Below, piece after piece: positions 42,726 through 51,761 of a stretch of 64,000 bases of DNA. Under the pieces are notes generated by a model, which was given only the letters and a program-made list of their open reading frames with translations, was not told the origin of the DNA and searched no databases. Numbering within the stretch: the first letter of the stretch is position 1; each line of letters begins with the position of its first letter. Origin of the DNA: JBEATZ01 sp041178545 (GTDB lineage Bacteria; Planctomycetota; UBA1135; UBA2386); assembly GCA_041178545.1 (NCBI GenBank), contig JBEGVB010000009.1, positions 1-64,000 of the forward strand. Reading direction: 5' to 3'. Position numbers and translations under genes: made by a program.

Positions 42726-44903
42726 GTGACCACGCCCGCCCGCGCCGCCGCCATCCAGAGCATTGCCTGCAAGAAGGCTCCGTCCAACCCGCCCCAGTCC
42801 GCACGCGTCCCCGACACCTTCGGCAAGGACGTCTTCGGCCTCGAGCAGATGCGCAGCCGCCTGCCCGACTCCGCCTGGCGTGCACTGCAGCGTTGCATGG
42901 ACTCCGGCCATGAACTCGACCCCGCGCTGGCGGACCTCGTCGCCAACGCGATGAAGGAGTGGGCGATCGAGCGCGGGGCCACGCACTTCACACACTGGTT
43001 CCAGCCGATGACCGGTCTCACGGCCGAGAAGCACGACAGCTTCCTCAACGTCGAGGGTGGCCGCGTGCTGATGGAGTTCAGCGGCAAGGCACTGATCAAG
43101 GGCGAGCCGGACGCCAGCTCGTTCCCCAGCGGCGGCTTGCGCGCCACCTTCGAGGCGCGCGGCTACACCGCGTGGGACCCCACCTCGCCGGCCTTCATCC
43201 GCGTGACCGAGAACGGCTCGACGCTGTGCATCCCCACGGCATTCTGCTCGTGGACCGGAGAGGCACTCGACGAGAAGACCCCGCTGCTGCGCAGCGCAGA
43301 GGCCCTCAACCGCGAGGCGGTGCGGCTGCTGCGCGAGCTGGGTGACACGAAGGTGCACTTCGTCTACCCGACCCTCGGCTGCGAGCAGGAGTACTTCCTC
43401 GTCGACCGCGACTTCTACCTGCTGCGTCCCGACCTCATCGCGACGGGCCGCACGCTGTTCGGCGCGCGCCCGCCCAAGGGCCAGGAGCTGGAGGACCACT
43501 ACTTCGGCTCGATCCAGCCCCGCGTGCTCGCCTTCATGCAGGACGTGGAGCGCGAGCTGTGGCACCTCGGCGTGCCGGCCAAGACCCGCCACAACGAGGT
43601 GGCTCCGAGCCAGTACGAGATCGCGCCCATCTTCGAGCGCAGCACGGTCGCTGCCGACCACAACATGCTGACCATGGAGGTGCTCAAGCAGATGGCCCAG
43701 CGCCATGGCTTCCAGTGCCTCCTCCACGAGAAGCCGTTTGCCGGCATCAACGGGTCGGGCAAGCACAACAACTGGTCGCTGTCGACCGACTACGGTGACA
43801 ACCTGCTCGAGCCCGGCCACACGCCTGCGGACAACATGAGGTTCATCGTGTTCCTCTCGGCCGTGGTGCGCGCCGTCGACCTGCATGCCGACCTGCTGCG
43901 CGTCTCCATCGCGCATGCCGGCAACGACCACCGGCTGGGCGCCAACGAAGCCCCGCCCGCCATCATCTCGATCTACCTGGGCGAGCAGCTGAGCGAGGTC
44001 GTGGACGGGATCGTCAGTGGCGCCCGCGCAGGCAACCGCCAGCGCGAGCAGATGCGCCTCGGCGTGGGGGCGCTGCCGCCGCTCCCCAAGGACGCGACCG
44101 ACCGCAACCGCACCTCGCCCTTTGCCTTCACGGGCAACAAGTTCGAGTTCCGTGCCGTCGGCAGCTCGCAGGCAACGGCCCGTCCCAACACGGTGCTCAA
44201 CACCATCATTGCGGACTCCATCGCCTGGATCGCGGACCAGATCCACGAGCTGAAGGCCAAAAAGGGCCTCGAGGGCGCCGTGAACGAGATCGTGCAGGCG
44301 ACGCTCAAGCAGCACCAGCGCGTGATCTTCAACGGCAATGGCTACTCGAAGGAGTGGCACGAGGAGGCTGCCCGTCGCGGCCTGCCGAACTTCCGCAACG
44401 CGGTGGACGCGATCGGCAACCTGTGCGCGGCCAAGAACGTGGCCATGTTCGAGAAGCACGGCGTGCTGACCTCCAAGGAGGTCGAGTCGCGCATGAGCAT
44501 CCAGTTCGAGGCCTACTGCAAGGCGATCTCGATCGAGGCCCAGAGCGCGCTCTCGATCGCACGCACCATGCTGTTGCCCGCTGCCCAGCGGCACCTCGGC
44601 ACGGTGGCCCAGGGGGTCGTGGCGGCCCGTTCCGCCGGCCTCAAGGTCGAGCACCAGGAGCGCAGGCTGCACGCGCTCGGCGCCCTCGTCGAGCAGCAGG
44701 TGGCCGCCATCGACGTGCTCAACAGCGAGTTCGAGCACGCCGAGAACCACGCTGGCACGCCTGCAGAGCACGCAACCACGCTGCGCGACAAGGTGGTTCC
44801 TGCCGTGAACCGTTTGCGCGAGGTCAGCGACGAGCTGGAGAAGATGGTCGACGACACGCTCTGGCCGCTGCCGAAGTACCGCGAGATCCTGTTCATGCAG
44901 TGA
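42726..44903 (+). CDS. glnN: Glutamine synthetase type III
   Basis: ATP-dependent synthesis of glutamine from glutamate and ammonia. 725 residues, the size of GSIII dodecamers rather than GSI (~470). GSIII features: THFTHWFQPMTGLTAEKHDSF near residues 80-100, EFSGKALIKGEPDASSFPSGG, CEQEYFLVD, the NEVAPSQYEIAP and INGSGKHNNWS motifs, and the long C-terminal helical extension. GTG start with GGAGG at 42715-42719. The upstream palindromes suggest transcriptional or leader control. Confidence 0.95.
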   Translation: MTTPARAAAIQSIACKKAPSNPPQSARVPDTFGKDVFGLEQMRSRLPDSAWRALQRCMDSGHELDPALADLVANAMKEWAIERGATHFTHWFQPMTGLTAEKHDSFLNVEGGRVLMEFSGKALIKGEPDASSFPSGGLRATFEARGYTAWDPTSPAFIRVTENGSTLCIPTAFCSWTGEALDEKTPLLRSAEALNREAVRLLRELGDTKVHFVYPTLGCEQEYFLVDRDFYLLRPDLIATGRTLFGARPPKGQELEDHYFGSIQPRVLAFMQDVERELWHLGVPAKTRHNEVAPSQYEIAPIFERSTVAADHNMLTMEVLKQMAQRHGFQCLLHEKPFAGINGSGKHNNWSLSTDYGDNLLEPGHTPADNMRFIVFLSAVVRAVDLHADLLRVSIAHAGNDHRLGANEAPPAIISIYLGEQLSEVVDGIVSGARAGNRQREQMRLGVGALPPLPKDATDRNRTSPFAFTGNKFEFRAVGSSQATARPNTVLNTIIADSIAWIADQIHELKAKKGLEGAVNEIVQATLKQHQRVIFNGNGYSKEWHEEAARRGLPNFRNAVDAIGNLCAAKNVAMFEKHGVLTSKEVESRMSIQFEAYCKAISIEAQSALSIARTMLLPAAQRHLGTVAQGVVAARSAGLKVEHQERRLHALGALVEQQVAAIDVLNSEFEHAENHAGTPAEHATTLRDKVVPAVNRLREVSDELEKMVDDTLWPLPKYREILFMQ

Positions 44904-44913
44904 TCCCCGGCCT

Positions 44914-44939
44914 GGCCTGCCCGCCTACGCGGGCGGGCC
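44914..44939. terminator. Bidirectional GC-rich stem-loop
   Basis: An 11-bp stem (44914-44924 with 44929-44939, one U-G pair, loop CTAC) lies just after the glnN stop and runs into the last codons of the convergent transporter gene. No T-run. Confidence 0.5.
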
Positions 44940-46307
44940 CTGCCGACGCCGGGCCAGGAGCCGCTGCACCTGCTGCTGCTTGGCAGGCCCGAACCGGTGG
45001 CACCACAGGATGATGCCGGCGGACAGGAAGAAGGCGCCGACCACCGGTCCGAAGAGCAGCGCGATCGCCAGCTTGGTGCCCTCCGTCTGCGCCTCGTTGG
45101 GCACGAATCCAGCCTGCGCGAGTGCCCAGCCAGCGACCCACATGGCAGAGGCGCGCGACAGCTTGGAGGCAAAGCGCCACATTCCGAAGTAGCTGCCGGC
45201 GCGGTCGGTGCGCGTGTGCAGCAGGTCGAGGTCGATGACATCGGTGAGCGTGGAGTCGATCAGCGCGATCGAACCGACGAAGAAGCCGAGCCCGACGGCG
45301 CCGACCACCAGCGGCAGCGCGAAGTTGCCCTCGGGCAGCAGCGGGTAGACCACGGCCGTTGCGACGCCCAGCACCACTGCGCCGACCACCGTGGGCATCT
45401 TCTTGCCGCGCCGTTTCGACAGCCCGATCCACACGGGCAGTGAGATCGTGAACGTCAGCAGGAACACGGCCAGCATCGTCTGCACCTGGCCGTCGGACAG
45501 GCCGAGACGGTGGTCGTAGTAGTAGAGCGCCGTGATGCCGTTGATGCCGATGCCTGCCGTCGCGACGACGTAGGCGATGAGCAGCCAGCGGAAGGCTGGG
45601 TTGGCGAGGGTCGCCACGAGGTTTGTCACGATTGCCCCGCTGGGCGGCGGGGCATCCAGTCGCGGCATGTGGCGCGTGGACCACCACGCGACCAGGGCGC
45701 CGACCCCGACGGTGGCTGCGATGCCCAGGCTCGTGGGGCCCATGGCGTCGACGATGCGTGCGTCGGAGCCGACCAGTGCCGCTGGTGCCGCGACGGCGAG
45801 CACGGCACCGAGGTTTGCGGCGGCGAAGCGCCACCCGAACAGCACGCTGCGCTGGTGCGGGTCGGGCGTCATCTCGTTGACCATCGCCGTGTAGGGGACG
45901 GCCAGCACGGTGATGCCGGAGTTCAGCAGGGCGTAGGCACCGAGCAGCCACAGGAACTTGGCGTCCTGCCCCTCGAGGTCCGGCGGTTGGAACAGCAGCA
46001 GCAGGCCGAGTCCCAGCACCAGTGCGCCAGGGAGCAGCCAGAACCTGCGGCCGCCGAAGCGGTGGCGCGTACGGTCGGAGACCACTCCCATCACGGTGTC
46101 GAGGACCGCGTCCCACAGCAGGCCCAGTGCAGTGGCAAGGCCTGCGAGACCGGGGTCCAGGCCGACCCGGTCGGTGTAGTACACGAGCGTGTAGAGCCGC
46201 AACGCGGTCTCGACTGCGTTCAGGCCGACCTCGGCACTCGCGTAGCCGGCGGAGACGGCGGGGGACAGGCGCCCACTCTGTGCTGGTACCGGTCCTGGGC
46301 GACTCAC
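44925..46307 (-). CDS. MFS transporter of the GPH (glycoside-pentoside-hexuronide:cation symporter) type
   Basis: 460 residues with ~12 membrane helices. Loop motifs such as DAVLDTVMGVVSDRTRHRFGGRRFW (GPH signature region), NSGITVLAVPYTAMVNEMTPDPHQR and SKRRGKKMP support the family. The substrate is probably a sugar or glycoside, but the gene sits directly after pstB rather than near sugar genes. GTG start at 46307; 29 bp after the Pst operon, same strand, so it may be read through from it. Confidence 0.82.
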   Translation of the reverse strand: MSRPGPVPAQSGRLSPAVSAGYASAEVGLNAVETALRLYTLVYYTDRVGLDPGLAGLATALGLLWDAVLDTVMGVVSDRTRHRFGGRRFWLLPGALVLGLGLLLLFQPPDLEGQDAKFLWLLGAYALLNSGITVLAVPYTAMVNEMTPDPHQRSVLFGWRFAAANLGAVLAVAAPAALVGSDARIVDAMGPTSLGIAATVGVGALVAWWSTRHMPRLDAPPPSGAIVTNLVATLANPAFRWLLIAYVVATAGIGINGITALYYYDHRLGLSDGQVQTMLAVFLLTFTISLPVWIGLSKRRGKKMPTVVGAVVLGVATAVVYPLLPEGNFALPLVVGAVGLGFFVGSIALIDSTLTDVIDLDLLHTRTDRAGSYFGMWRFASKLSRASAMWVAGWALAQAGFVPNEAQTEGTKLAIALLFGPVVGAFFLSAGIILWCHRFGPAKQQQVQRLLARRRQGPPA

Positions 46308-46336
46308 GATGCGCGGATCCTACGCGCCAAAGCGGC

Positions 46337-47101
46337 TCAGCCGAAGCGTCCCTCGATGTAGTCGGCGGTCTCCTGCTTCTTCGGCGCCACGAACATGTCC
46401 TCGGTGGCCGTGTGCTCGACCACGCGGCCCATCAGCATGAACACGCACTCGTCGCTCGCACGCCGGGCCTGCGCCATGTTGTGGGTGACGATGAGGATCG
46501 TGTAGTTGCCACGGAGGCGCCAGACCAGGTCCTCGACGGCAGCGGTCGCCTCGGGGTCGAGGGCCGAGCACGGCTCGTCCATGAGCAGCAGCGACGGCTT
46601 CACCGGCAGCAGTCTCGCGATGCACAGTTTCTGCTGTTCCTCGAGGGAGATCTCGGTCGCCTTGCGGTGCAGGCGGTCCTTCACCCGGTCCCAGAGCAAC
46701 ACCTCGCGGAGGCTCTCCTCGACCAGCCGGTCCTCCTCTGCACGCGAGACGCCGGTCTCGCGGTGCAGGCGGTGGCCGAACAGCACGTTGTCGCGGATCG
46801 AGAGCGGCAGCGGGTTGGGGCGCTGGAACACCATGCCGATGTTCTTGCGCACCTGGATGCGCGAGATGTCGGGGCCGTAGATGTCCTCGCCGAACACCCG
46901 GATCGTCCCCGTGGTGGACACGTACCCGAGACGCTCGTTGATGCGGTTGACGCTGCGCAGCAACGTCGACTTGCCACAGCCCGAGGGCCCGATGAGCGCG
47001 GTCACCTTGCCACGCGCGATGCGGAGGTCGACCTCGTAAAGGGCCTGGAACTTGCCGTACCAGAGGTTGAGGTCGCGGACCTCGACCGCACAGTCCACCA
47101 T
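46337..47101 (-). CDS. pstB: Phosphate ABC transporter ATPase with degenerate signature motif (PstB, first of pair)
   Basis: 254 residues. Walker A GPSGCGKST (38-46), Q-loop Gln93 in MVFQRPNPLP, Walker B LLLMDEP (171-177) and H-loop His207 in VTHNM are intact, and the NPLPLSIRDN stretch is PstB-like. The ABC signature LSGGQ is replaced by ISLEEQ (151-156). The neighbouring PstB has the opposite defects. The ATG at 47101 follows the upstream stop by 4 bp; a TTG at 47113 overlapping that stop is possible. Confidence 0.88.
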   Translation of the reverse strand: MVDCAVEVRDLNLWYGKFQALYEVDLRIARGKVTALIGPSGCGKSTLLRSVNRINERLGYVSTTGTIRVFGEDIYGPDISRIQVRKNIGMVFQRPNPLPLSIRDNVLFGHRLHRETGVSRAEEDRLVEESLREVLLWDRVKDRLHRKATEISLEEQQKLCIARLLPVKPSLLLMDEPCSALDPEATAAVEDLVWRLRGNYTILIVTHNMAQARRASDECVFMLMGRVVEHTATEDMFVAPKKQETADYIEGRFG

Positions 47102-47105
47102 GGTC

Positions 47106-47882
47106 TCAGCCAAAGCGTCCCTCCAGGTAGTCGCGGGTCTTGGGGTGCTGGGTGCGGCCTGCGAACAGGTCCTCGGTGGGGGTGATCTCGACGCACTTCC
47201 CGGCCAGGAAGAACGCAGTGCGGTCGGCGAGGCGGCGCGCCTGCTGGACCAGGTTGGTCACCAGCACGATGGTCATCTCCTCGCGCAGCTGCTTGAGGAC
47301 CTCCTCGATGCGCATGGTGGTCACGGGGTCGACCGCGATCGAGAACTCGTCGAGGAGCAGCACCTCGGGGTCCTGGCTCAGTGCGCGTGCGATCGTGAGG
47401 CGCTGTTGCTGCCCGCCGGAGAGCAGGCTGCCGAGGCTCGTGAGCCGGTCCTTGACCTCGTCCCACAGGGCGGCGCGGCGCAGGCAGCGCTCGACGACCA
47501 CGTCCAGCTCTGCCCTGCGGTGGATGCCACGCAGCCGCGGCGACAGTGCGACGTTGTCGTAGACCGACAATGGCAGGCCCACCGGCAGCGGGAACACCAC
47601 GCCGATCAGGCGGCGCAACGCGTACACGTTGCGGATGTCGCGCAGGTTGCGCCCCGCGAACTCGAGGCTGCCGTCCACGACCATGCCGGGCGTGAGCAGG
47701 TCCATGCGGTTGAGGGCGCGCAGGAAGCTCGTCTTGCCCGAGTTCGCCGGGCCGATGATGCCGAAGATCTCGTTGCGCCGCACCTCGAGGTCCACGCCGC
47801 TGAGCGCGACCTTGCCGCGATAGCTGATCGCGAGGTCCTTGACTCGGATCTGTGGGGTACCGGTCGTCGCGGGGGGGGTCAC
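47106..47882 (-). CDS. pstB: Phosphate ABC transporter ATPase with degenerate Q- and H-loops (PstB, second of pair)
   Basis: 258 residues. Walker A GPANSGKT (44-51), signature LSGGQQQR (154-161) and Walker B LLLDE are present, but the Q-loop Gln is Pro98 (GVVFPLP) and the H-loop His is Asn210 (LVTNLVQQ). With the other PstB, one composite ATP site would be fully canonical and the other degenerate. GTG start overlapping the pstA stop (GTGA); GTG at 47885 is an alternative. Confidence 0.88.
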   Translation of the reverse strand: MTPPATTGTPQIRVKDLAISYRGKVALSGVDLEVRRNEIFGIIGPANSGKTSFLRALNRMDLLTPGMVVDGSLEFAGRNLRDIRNVYALRRLIGVVFPLPVGLPLSVYDNVALSPRLRGIHRRAELDVVVERCLRRAALWDEVKDRLTSLGSLLSGGQQQRLTIARALSQDPEVLLLDEFSIAVDPVTTMRIEEVLKQLREEMTIVLVTNLVQQARRLADRTAFFLAGKCVEITPTEDLFAGRTQHPKTRDYLEGRFG

Positions 47883-48766
47883 CACTTCTTCCTCCTGCGC
47901 AGGTACATGCGGAAACCGATGGCGACCGAGTTGAGTGCCAGCACCACGAGGATCAGTGCGAGCGCGACGGCAAAGGGCAGTTCCCTCGGCACGCCGCTGA
48001 TCTGCGTGGTGATGTTGTAGAGGTGCAGCGAGAGCACCATCGTCTTGTCGAAGACGCTCTCCGGCAGCACGCTGATCATCACCGCGGCACCCGTGAACAT
48101 GATGGGTGCCGTCTCGCCGACGCAGCGGCAGACCGCGAGGATGATGCCGGTGAGGATGCCGCTGCCGGAGTTGGGCAGCACCACGTGCCAGATGGTCTGC
48201 CAACGGGTCGCACCCATGCTCCAGCACGCCGCCCGGAACGACACGGGCACGGACTGCAGCGACTCGCGGGTTGCCACGATCACCACGGGCAGGGTCATCA
48301 CGGCGAGGGTGCAGCTGGCAGCCAGGATCGAGGCCCCGAACTTGAGGAAGTGGACGAAGGCACCGACGCCGAACAGTGCGTGGACGATCGAGGGCACGCC
48401 GGCGAGGTTGACGATGGCCGTCTGGATGGTGCGGGTCAGCCAGTTGTCGCGGGCGTACTCGTTGAGGTAGATGGCTGCGGCGACCCCGAGCGGCACGGCC
48501 AGCAGGAGGGACCCTGCGACCAGCCAGAGCGTGCCCACGAGCGCGGGGAAGATGCCGCCCGCGCGCATGCTGTTGCGCGGGAACTGGGTGAAGAACTCCG
48601 TCGACAGTGCGGGCCAGCCCTCGACGGCCAGCACGGCGAGGATCACCAGCACCGGCACGACCAGCACGAGGGTCATGAACAGGGCGAGGACAGCGACCAG
48701 CTTCTGGGCGGTGAGGGCCTGCTGCTCGCGTGCCGTGGCGAGGAAGTGCGAAGGTGCGGGGGTCAC
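47879..48766 (-). CDS. pstA: Phosphate ABC transporter permease PstA
   Basis: 295-residue inner-membrane permease with about six helices. The BPD_transp_1 EAA-like loop is MGATRWQTIWHVVLPNSGSGILTGIILAVCRCVGETAP, PstA type; FPRNSMRAGGIFPALVGTLW is typical of the PstA N-terminus. GTG start overlaps the pstC stop (GTGA), and its TGA overlaps the pstB start. Confidence 0.93.
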   Translation of the reverse strand: MTPAPSHFLATAREQQALTAQKLVAVLALFMTLVLVVPVLVILAVLAVEGWPALSTEFFTQFPRNSMRAGGIFPALVGTLWLVAGSLLLAVPLGVAAAIYLNEYARDNWLTRTIQTAIVNLAGVPSIVHALFGVGAFVHFLKFGASILAASCTLAVMTLPVVIVATRESLQSVPVSFRAACWSMGATRWQTIWHVVLPNSGSGILTGIILAVCRCVGETAPIMFTGAAVMISVLPESVFDKTMVLSLHLYNITTQISGVPRELPFAVALALILVVLALNSVAIGFRMYLRRRKKW

Positions 48767-49695
48767 TTGGCCTGCCTCCTGCCGCGCACGATGAGGTCCG
48801 CGGTGAAGTTGACGGCAAAGGTGATGACGAACAGCAGCACGCCCAGGACGAAGAGGGCCTGGTAGTGGTCGGAGCCATTCGCGGTCTCGCCCAACTCCGC
48901 GGCGATCGTCGCCGTGATGGTGCGCACCGGGTCGAACACGGACTCGGGGATGCGGATGCTGTGGCCCGAGGCCATCAGCACGGCCATCGTCTCGCCGAAC
49001 GCGCGGCCGATGCCCAGCAGGACCGCGGCGCTGAGGCCGGGGCGTGCGTGTGGCAGCACGACGCGCCACACCACCTGCCACCGCGTGGCACCCAGTGCCT
49101 CAGCTGCCTCGCGGTAGCTCTCGGGCACCGACTTGAGGGCGTCCTCGGCGATCGTGGTCATGATCGGCGCGGACATCAGGCCGAGGATGAGGCCGGCGTT
49201 GAGGGCGTTGATGCCGACACCGGACTCGGGCTCGAAGACGTCGACGATCCATGGGCTGACCACCTGGAGGCCGATGAATCCCCACACGACGGAAGGCACT
49301 GCAGCCAGCAGCTCGATGAGCACCTTGAGCCACTCGCGGGTCCGTCCCTTGGCGAACTCGCCCACGTAGACGGCGGCTCCGAGCGAGAACGGGACCGACA
49401 CGAGCATGGCGAGTGCCGTCACCGTTGCGGTGCCGACGATCAGTGCCAGTGCGCCGTAGGTGGGGGGCTTGGCCGTCGGGCGCCATGCCGAGGACTGGAA
49501 GAACTCGGCCCAGTCGAGGCGGTTGAGAGCGAAGTCGAGTCCCTCGGTGGCGATGAACGCCAGGATGCCGAGGAGGAACACGATGGCGGAGATGCCGCCC
49601 GCGAACACGAGGATGCGCGCCGCGAGGTCCGCGTACCACGCGCTGTCCCGGTGGTCGAGGGCGTGCGTCGCCCGGTTGCCCTGCGGCACCGTCAT
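48763..49695 (-). CDS. pstC: Phosphate ABC transporter permease PstC
   Basis: 310 residues, about six membrane helices. ALGATRWQVVWRVVLPHARPGLSAAVLLGIGRAFGETMAVLM is the EAA loop with the PstC-type RAxGET sequence. The N-terminal periplasmic loop (AEFFQSSAWRPTAKPPTYGAL) fits PstC. Start ATG overlaps the stop of the PhoU fusion (TGATG). Confidence 0.93.
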   Translation of the reverse strand: MTVPQGNRATHALDHRDSAWYADLAARILVFAGGISAIVFLLGILAFIATEGLDFALNRLDWAEFFQSSAWRPTAKPPTYGALALIVGTATVTALAMLVSVPFSLGAAVYVGEFAKGRTREWLKVLIELLAAVPSVVWGFIGLQVVSPWIVDVFEPESGVGINALNAGLILGLMSAPIMTTIAEDALKSVPESYREAAEALGATRWQVVWRVVLPHARPGLSAAVLLGIGRAFGETMAVLMASGHSIRIPESVFDPVRTITATIAAELGETANGSDHYQALFVLGVLLFVITFAVNFTADLIVRGRRQAK

Positions 49696-50759
49696 CAGTT
49701 GGCCGCCTCGCCGCGGAGCACTTCCATCAGTTCACGGATGCGGGGCGCGAGTGCGCGGTAGGCGGACTCCGGGTCCTGCTGCGCGCCGAGGTCCCAGTTC
49801 ACCACCGTGGTGTGGAACGGGATCCGGGGCAGGTGCTGCCAGGCGTCCTTGCCCAGCGCGACGACCACGTGGAAGTCGTCGAGCGTCTCGGTCAGTGAGG
49901 CGAGCGGGGCGGGCCAGGCCGCAGCGAGGTCCAGGCCGGTCTGGCGCGCGAAGTCCGCGTACCTGCGGTCCACCTCCTCGGCGGCGTTCCACCCGGCGCT
50001 GCGGTAGCGGCCGCTGTTGGGGAACGCCTTGCGGGTGAAGTGCTCGGCAAGCTGGCTGGCGCCGTCGTTGCGCTCGTCGACGAAGAGGATCTGGAAGACC
50101 TTCTCGCCCTTGGACTGGCCGGTGACGACGAAGATCGTCTCCTCGCAGATGTTCTTGGCCTGGTGGATCACGCGCTCGAGACGGTTGAAGGTCGCGAGGA
50201 ACCCGAACAGGTCCGAGGAGGGGCGCGAGTGCGTGTCACCCTCCTGGGCCAGGTCGCTGAAGACCTTGTCGTAGAGGTGTGCGAATTGGTTCGCCGCCGT
50301 CAGGGTCGCACGTGCGAGGTTCGCGTCGCGCCCCAGGAAGCTCCGCACCGAGTCGTGCAGCATCCTCCGGCCATGCTCCAGCATCATCTCGATGTCCCGT
50401 GCCACGACGGCAGGGGGCTGGGTCGACAGCTGCACGGCCGTGCGCGAGATCGTCGCCGTGTAGTCGCCGATGCGTTCCATCGCCACGCTCAGCCGCAGCA
50501 CCGCCGACACGAACCGCAGGTGTCCTGCGCTGGGCAGGTGGCGCGCGACGAAGGCATGGATCAGGCGGTCGATCTCACGCGTCTGGCGGTTGACGACGTA
50601 GTCGCCGAGGATCGTGGTGCCCGCGAGGTTGCGGTCGCATTGCAGCACCGCGTGCACCGAGTTGGAGAGCGCTTCCTCGATGCCCTGGCCGACCGTCCGG
50701 ATGAGGTCGGAGATCCAGTTGAGGTCCTTCTGGAGACGTTCTTCGTACTGGGGCGCCAC
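49695..50759 (-). CDS. PhoU fused to a catalytically dead LMW-phosphatase/ArsC-like domain
   Basis: 354 residues. Residues 1-215 are a PhoU domain: two three-helix repeats with metal-binding E/D clusters (VAMERIGDY at 92-100; FNRLERVIHQAKNICEE at 191-207). Residues ~222-350 resemble the low-molecular-weight phosphatase/arsenate reductase fold (FQILFVDERNDGASQLAEHF, then GRYRSAGW, DFHVVVALGKDAW, VVNWDL). The catalytic CxxxxxR(S/T) loop is DERNDGAS (228-235): no Cys and no Arg. A ligand-sensing role in Pst/Pho control is likely. GTG start at 50759; the end overlaps pstC. Confidence 0.82.
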   Translation of the reverse strand: MAPQYEERLQKDLNWISDLIRTVGQGIEEALSNSVHAVLQCDRNLAGTTILGDYVVNRQTREIDRLIHAFVARHLPSAGHLRFVSAVLRLSVAMERIGDYTATISRTAVQLSTQPPAVVARDIEMMLEHGRRMLHDSVRSFLGRDANLARATLTAANQFAHLYDKVFSDLAQEGDTHSRPSSDLFGFLATFNRLERVIHQAKNICEETIFVVTGQSKGEKVFQILFVDERNDGASQLAEHFTRKAFPNSGRYRSAGWNAAEEVDRRYADFARQTGLDLAAAWPAPLASLTETLDDFHVVVALGKDAWQHLPRIPFHTTVVNWDLGAQQDPESAYRALAPRIRELMEVLRGEAAN

Positions 50760-50830
50760 GTGTCACCTGCCGTTCTGCCGCGCGCGGAGGACGTCCGCAC
50801 GAGGTCGGTTTGCCTTGGGGCCGGAACGCA

Positions 50831-51694
50831 TCAGAGCTTCCGCACCGGTGGGTAGCCTGCGCGCTGGAGCACGCGCTGGCCGTCATCGCTCAGGATCCAG
50901 TCGAGGTATGCCTTGACTGGTCCCTGGGGCTCGCCAGACGTGTACATGAAGAGCGGGCGGGCGATGGGGTAGGTCTTGTCGATCGTGTTCTCGATCGTCG
51001 CGGCCACCGGGCGTTCGCCGGCGGCCTTGGCCACGGGCACCAGCTTCACCTCGGGCGTTGCGTATGCGATGCCGCAGTAGCCGATGGCCGAGGGCGTGTT
51101 GGCCACGAGTTCGACCACGTCCTTGGAGCCGTTGAGGTCGTAGGTGCCGAGCCGGAAGTCCTTCTTGTGGAGGACGGCTTCCTTGAAGTACTCGTAGGTG
51201 CCCGAGTTGTTCTGGCGGCTCACCACCAGGATCTCGTCGCGGGCGCCGGGGGGCAGCTTGACACCCAGCTCCGACCAGCGGGTGACCTTGCCACCGTCGG
51301 CGTAGATGCCCTCCAGTTGGTCGATCGTGATCGACTCGATGGGGTTGTCCTTGTGGACGTACACGCCGATGGCGTCGAAGCCGACCACGAACTCGCGCGG
51401 CTCGGCGCCGCGCTTGGCCGCGGCCTCCCGTTCCTTCTTTGCCATCTCACGGCTGCTGTTGGCGAGGTCGACGGTGCCGTTGATCAGGGCGGCGATGCCG
51501 CGGCCCGAACCGCCGCCGTTCACGGCAACCATGATGTCGGGCCGCACCGCAGAGAACTGCTCGCACCACGCGAGGGCCACCTCCAGCATGGTGTCGGAGC
51601 CCTCGTTGTTGACCACGAGGTGGTTGTCCCGGCTGCACCCGAGGGTGCCGAGGCAGGCGGCAAGCAGCGCCAGCGTGAAGGGGCGGATGGGCAC
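50831..51694 (-). CDS. pstS: Phosphate-binding lipoprotein PstS
   Basis: 287 residues. Lipoprotein signal with lipobox LGTLGC (residues ~14-19), then a PstS-like solute-binding domain: NNEGSDTM (phosphate-binding Ser/Asp), GGGSGRGIAALINGTVDLANSSRE, VSRQNNSGTYEYF and GYCGIAY. GTG start at 51694, which places the lipobox properly. First gene of the Pst operon, preceded by 11-bp repeats resembling a Pho box. Confidence 0.92.
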   Translation of the reverse strand: MPIRPFTLALLAACLGTLGCSRDNHLVVNNEGSDTMLEVALAWCEQFSAVRPDIMVAVNGGGSGRGIAALINGTVDLANSSREMAKKEREAAAKRGAEPREFVVGFDAIGVYVHKDNPIESITIDQLEGIYADGGKVTRWSELGVKLPPGARDEILVVSRQNNSGTYEYFKEAVLHKKDFRLGTYDLNGSKDVVELVANTPSAIGYCGIAYATPEVKLVPVAKAAGERPVAATIENTIDKTYPIARPLFMYTSGEPQGPVKAYLDWILSDDGQRVLQRAGYPPVRKL

Positions 51695-51716
51695 GGCGTG
51701 AAGAGGAAACCCGGGA

Positions 51717-51760
51717 CCACGGGAAAGTTCCCGTGAAGATTTGGTGAAGAAGGCGAGAAG
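51717..51760 (-). promoter_or_regulatory. Pho-box-like 11-bp direct repeats upstream of pstS
   Basis: On the minus strand, four consecutive 11-bp units begin CTTCTCGCCTT, CTTCACCAAAT, CTTCACGGGAA and CTTTCCCGTGG (51760 to 51717). The TTCACC core at 11-bp spacing is the pattern of PhoP boxes described in actinobacteria. It lies between the acyltransferase stop and the pstS start, 23-66 bp before the GTG. Confidence 0.5.
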
Positions 51761-51761
51761 T

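Noticed and set aside
40084..42729. 881-codon plus-strand frame opposite DUF1501/DUF1553
   Set aside because: Mirror frame of two confidently assigned proteins; no start context or domain.
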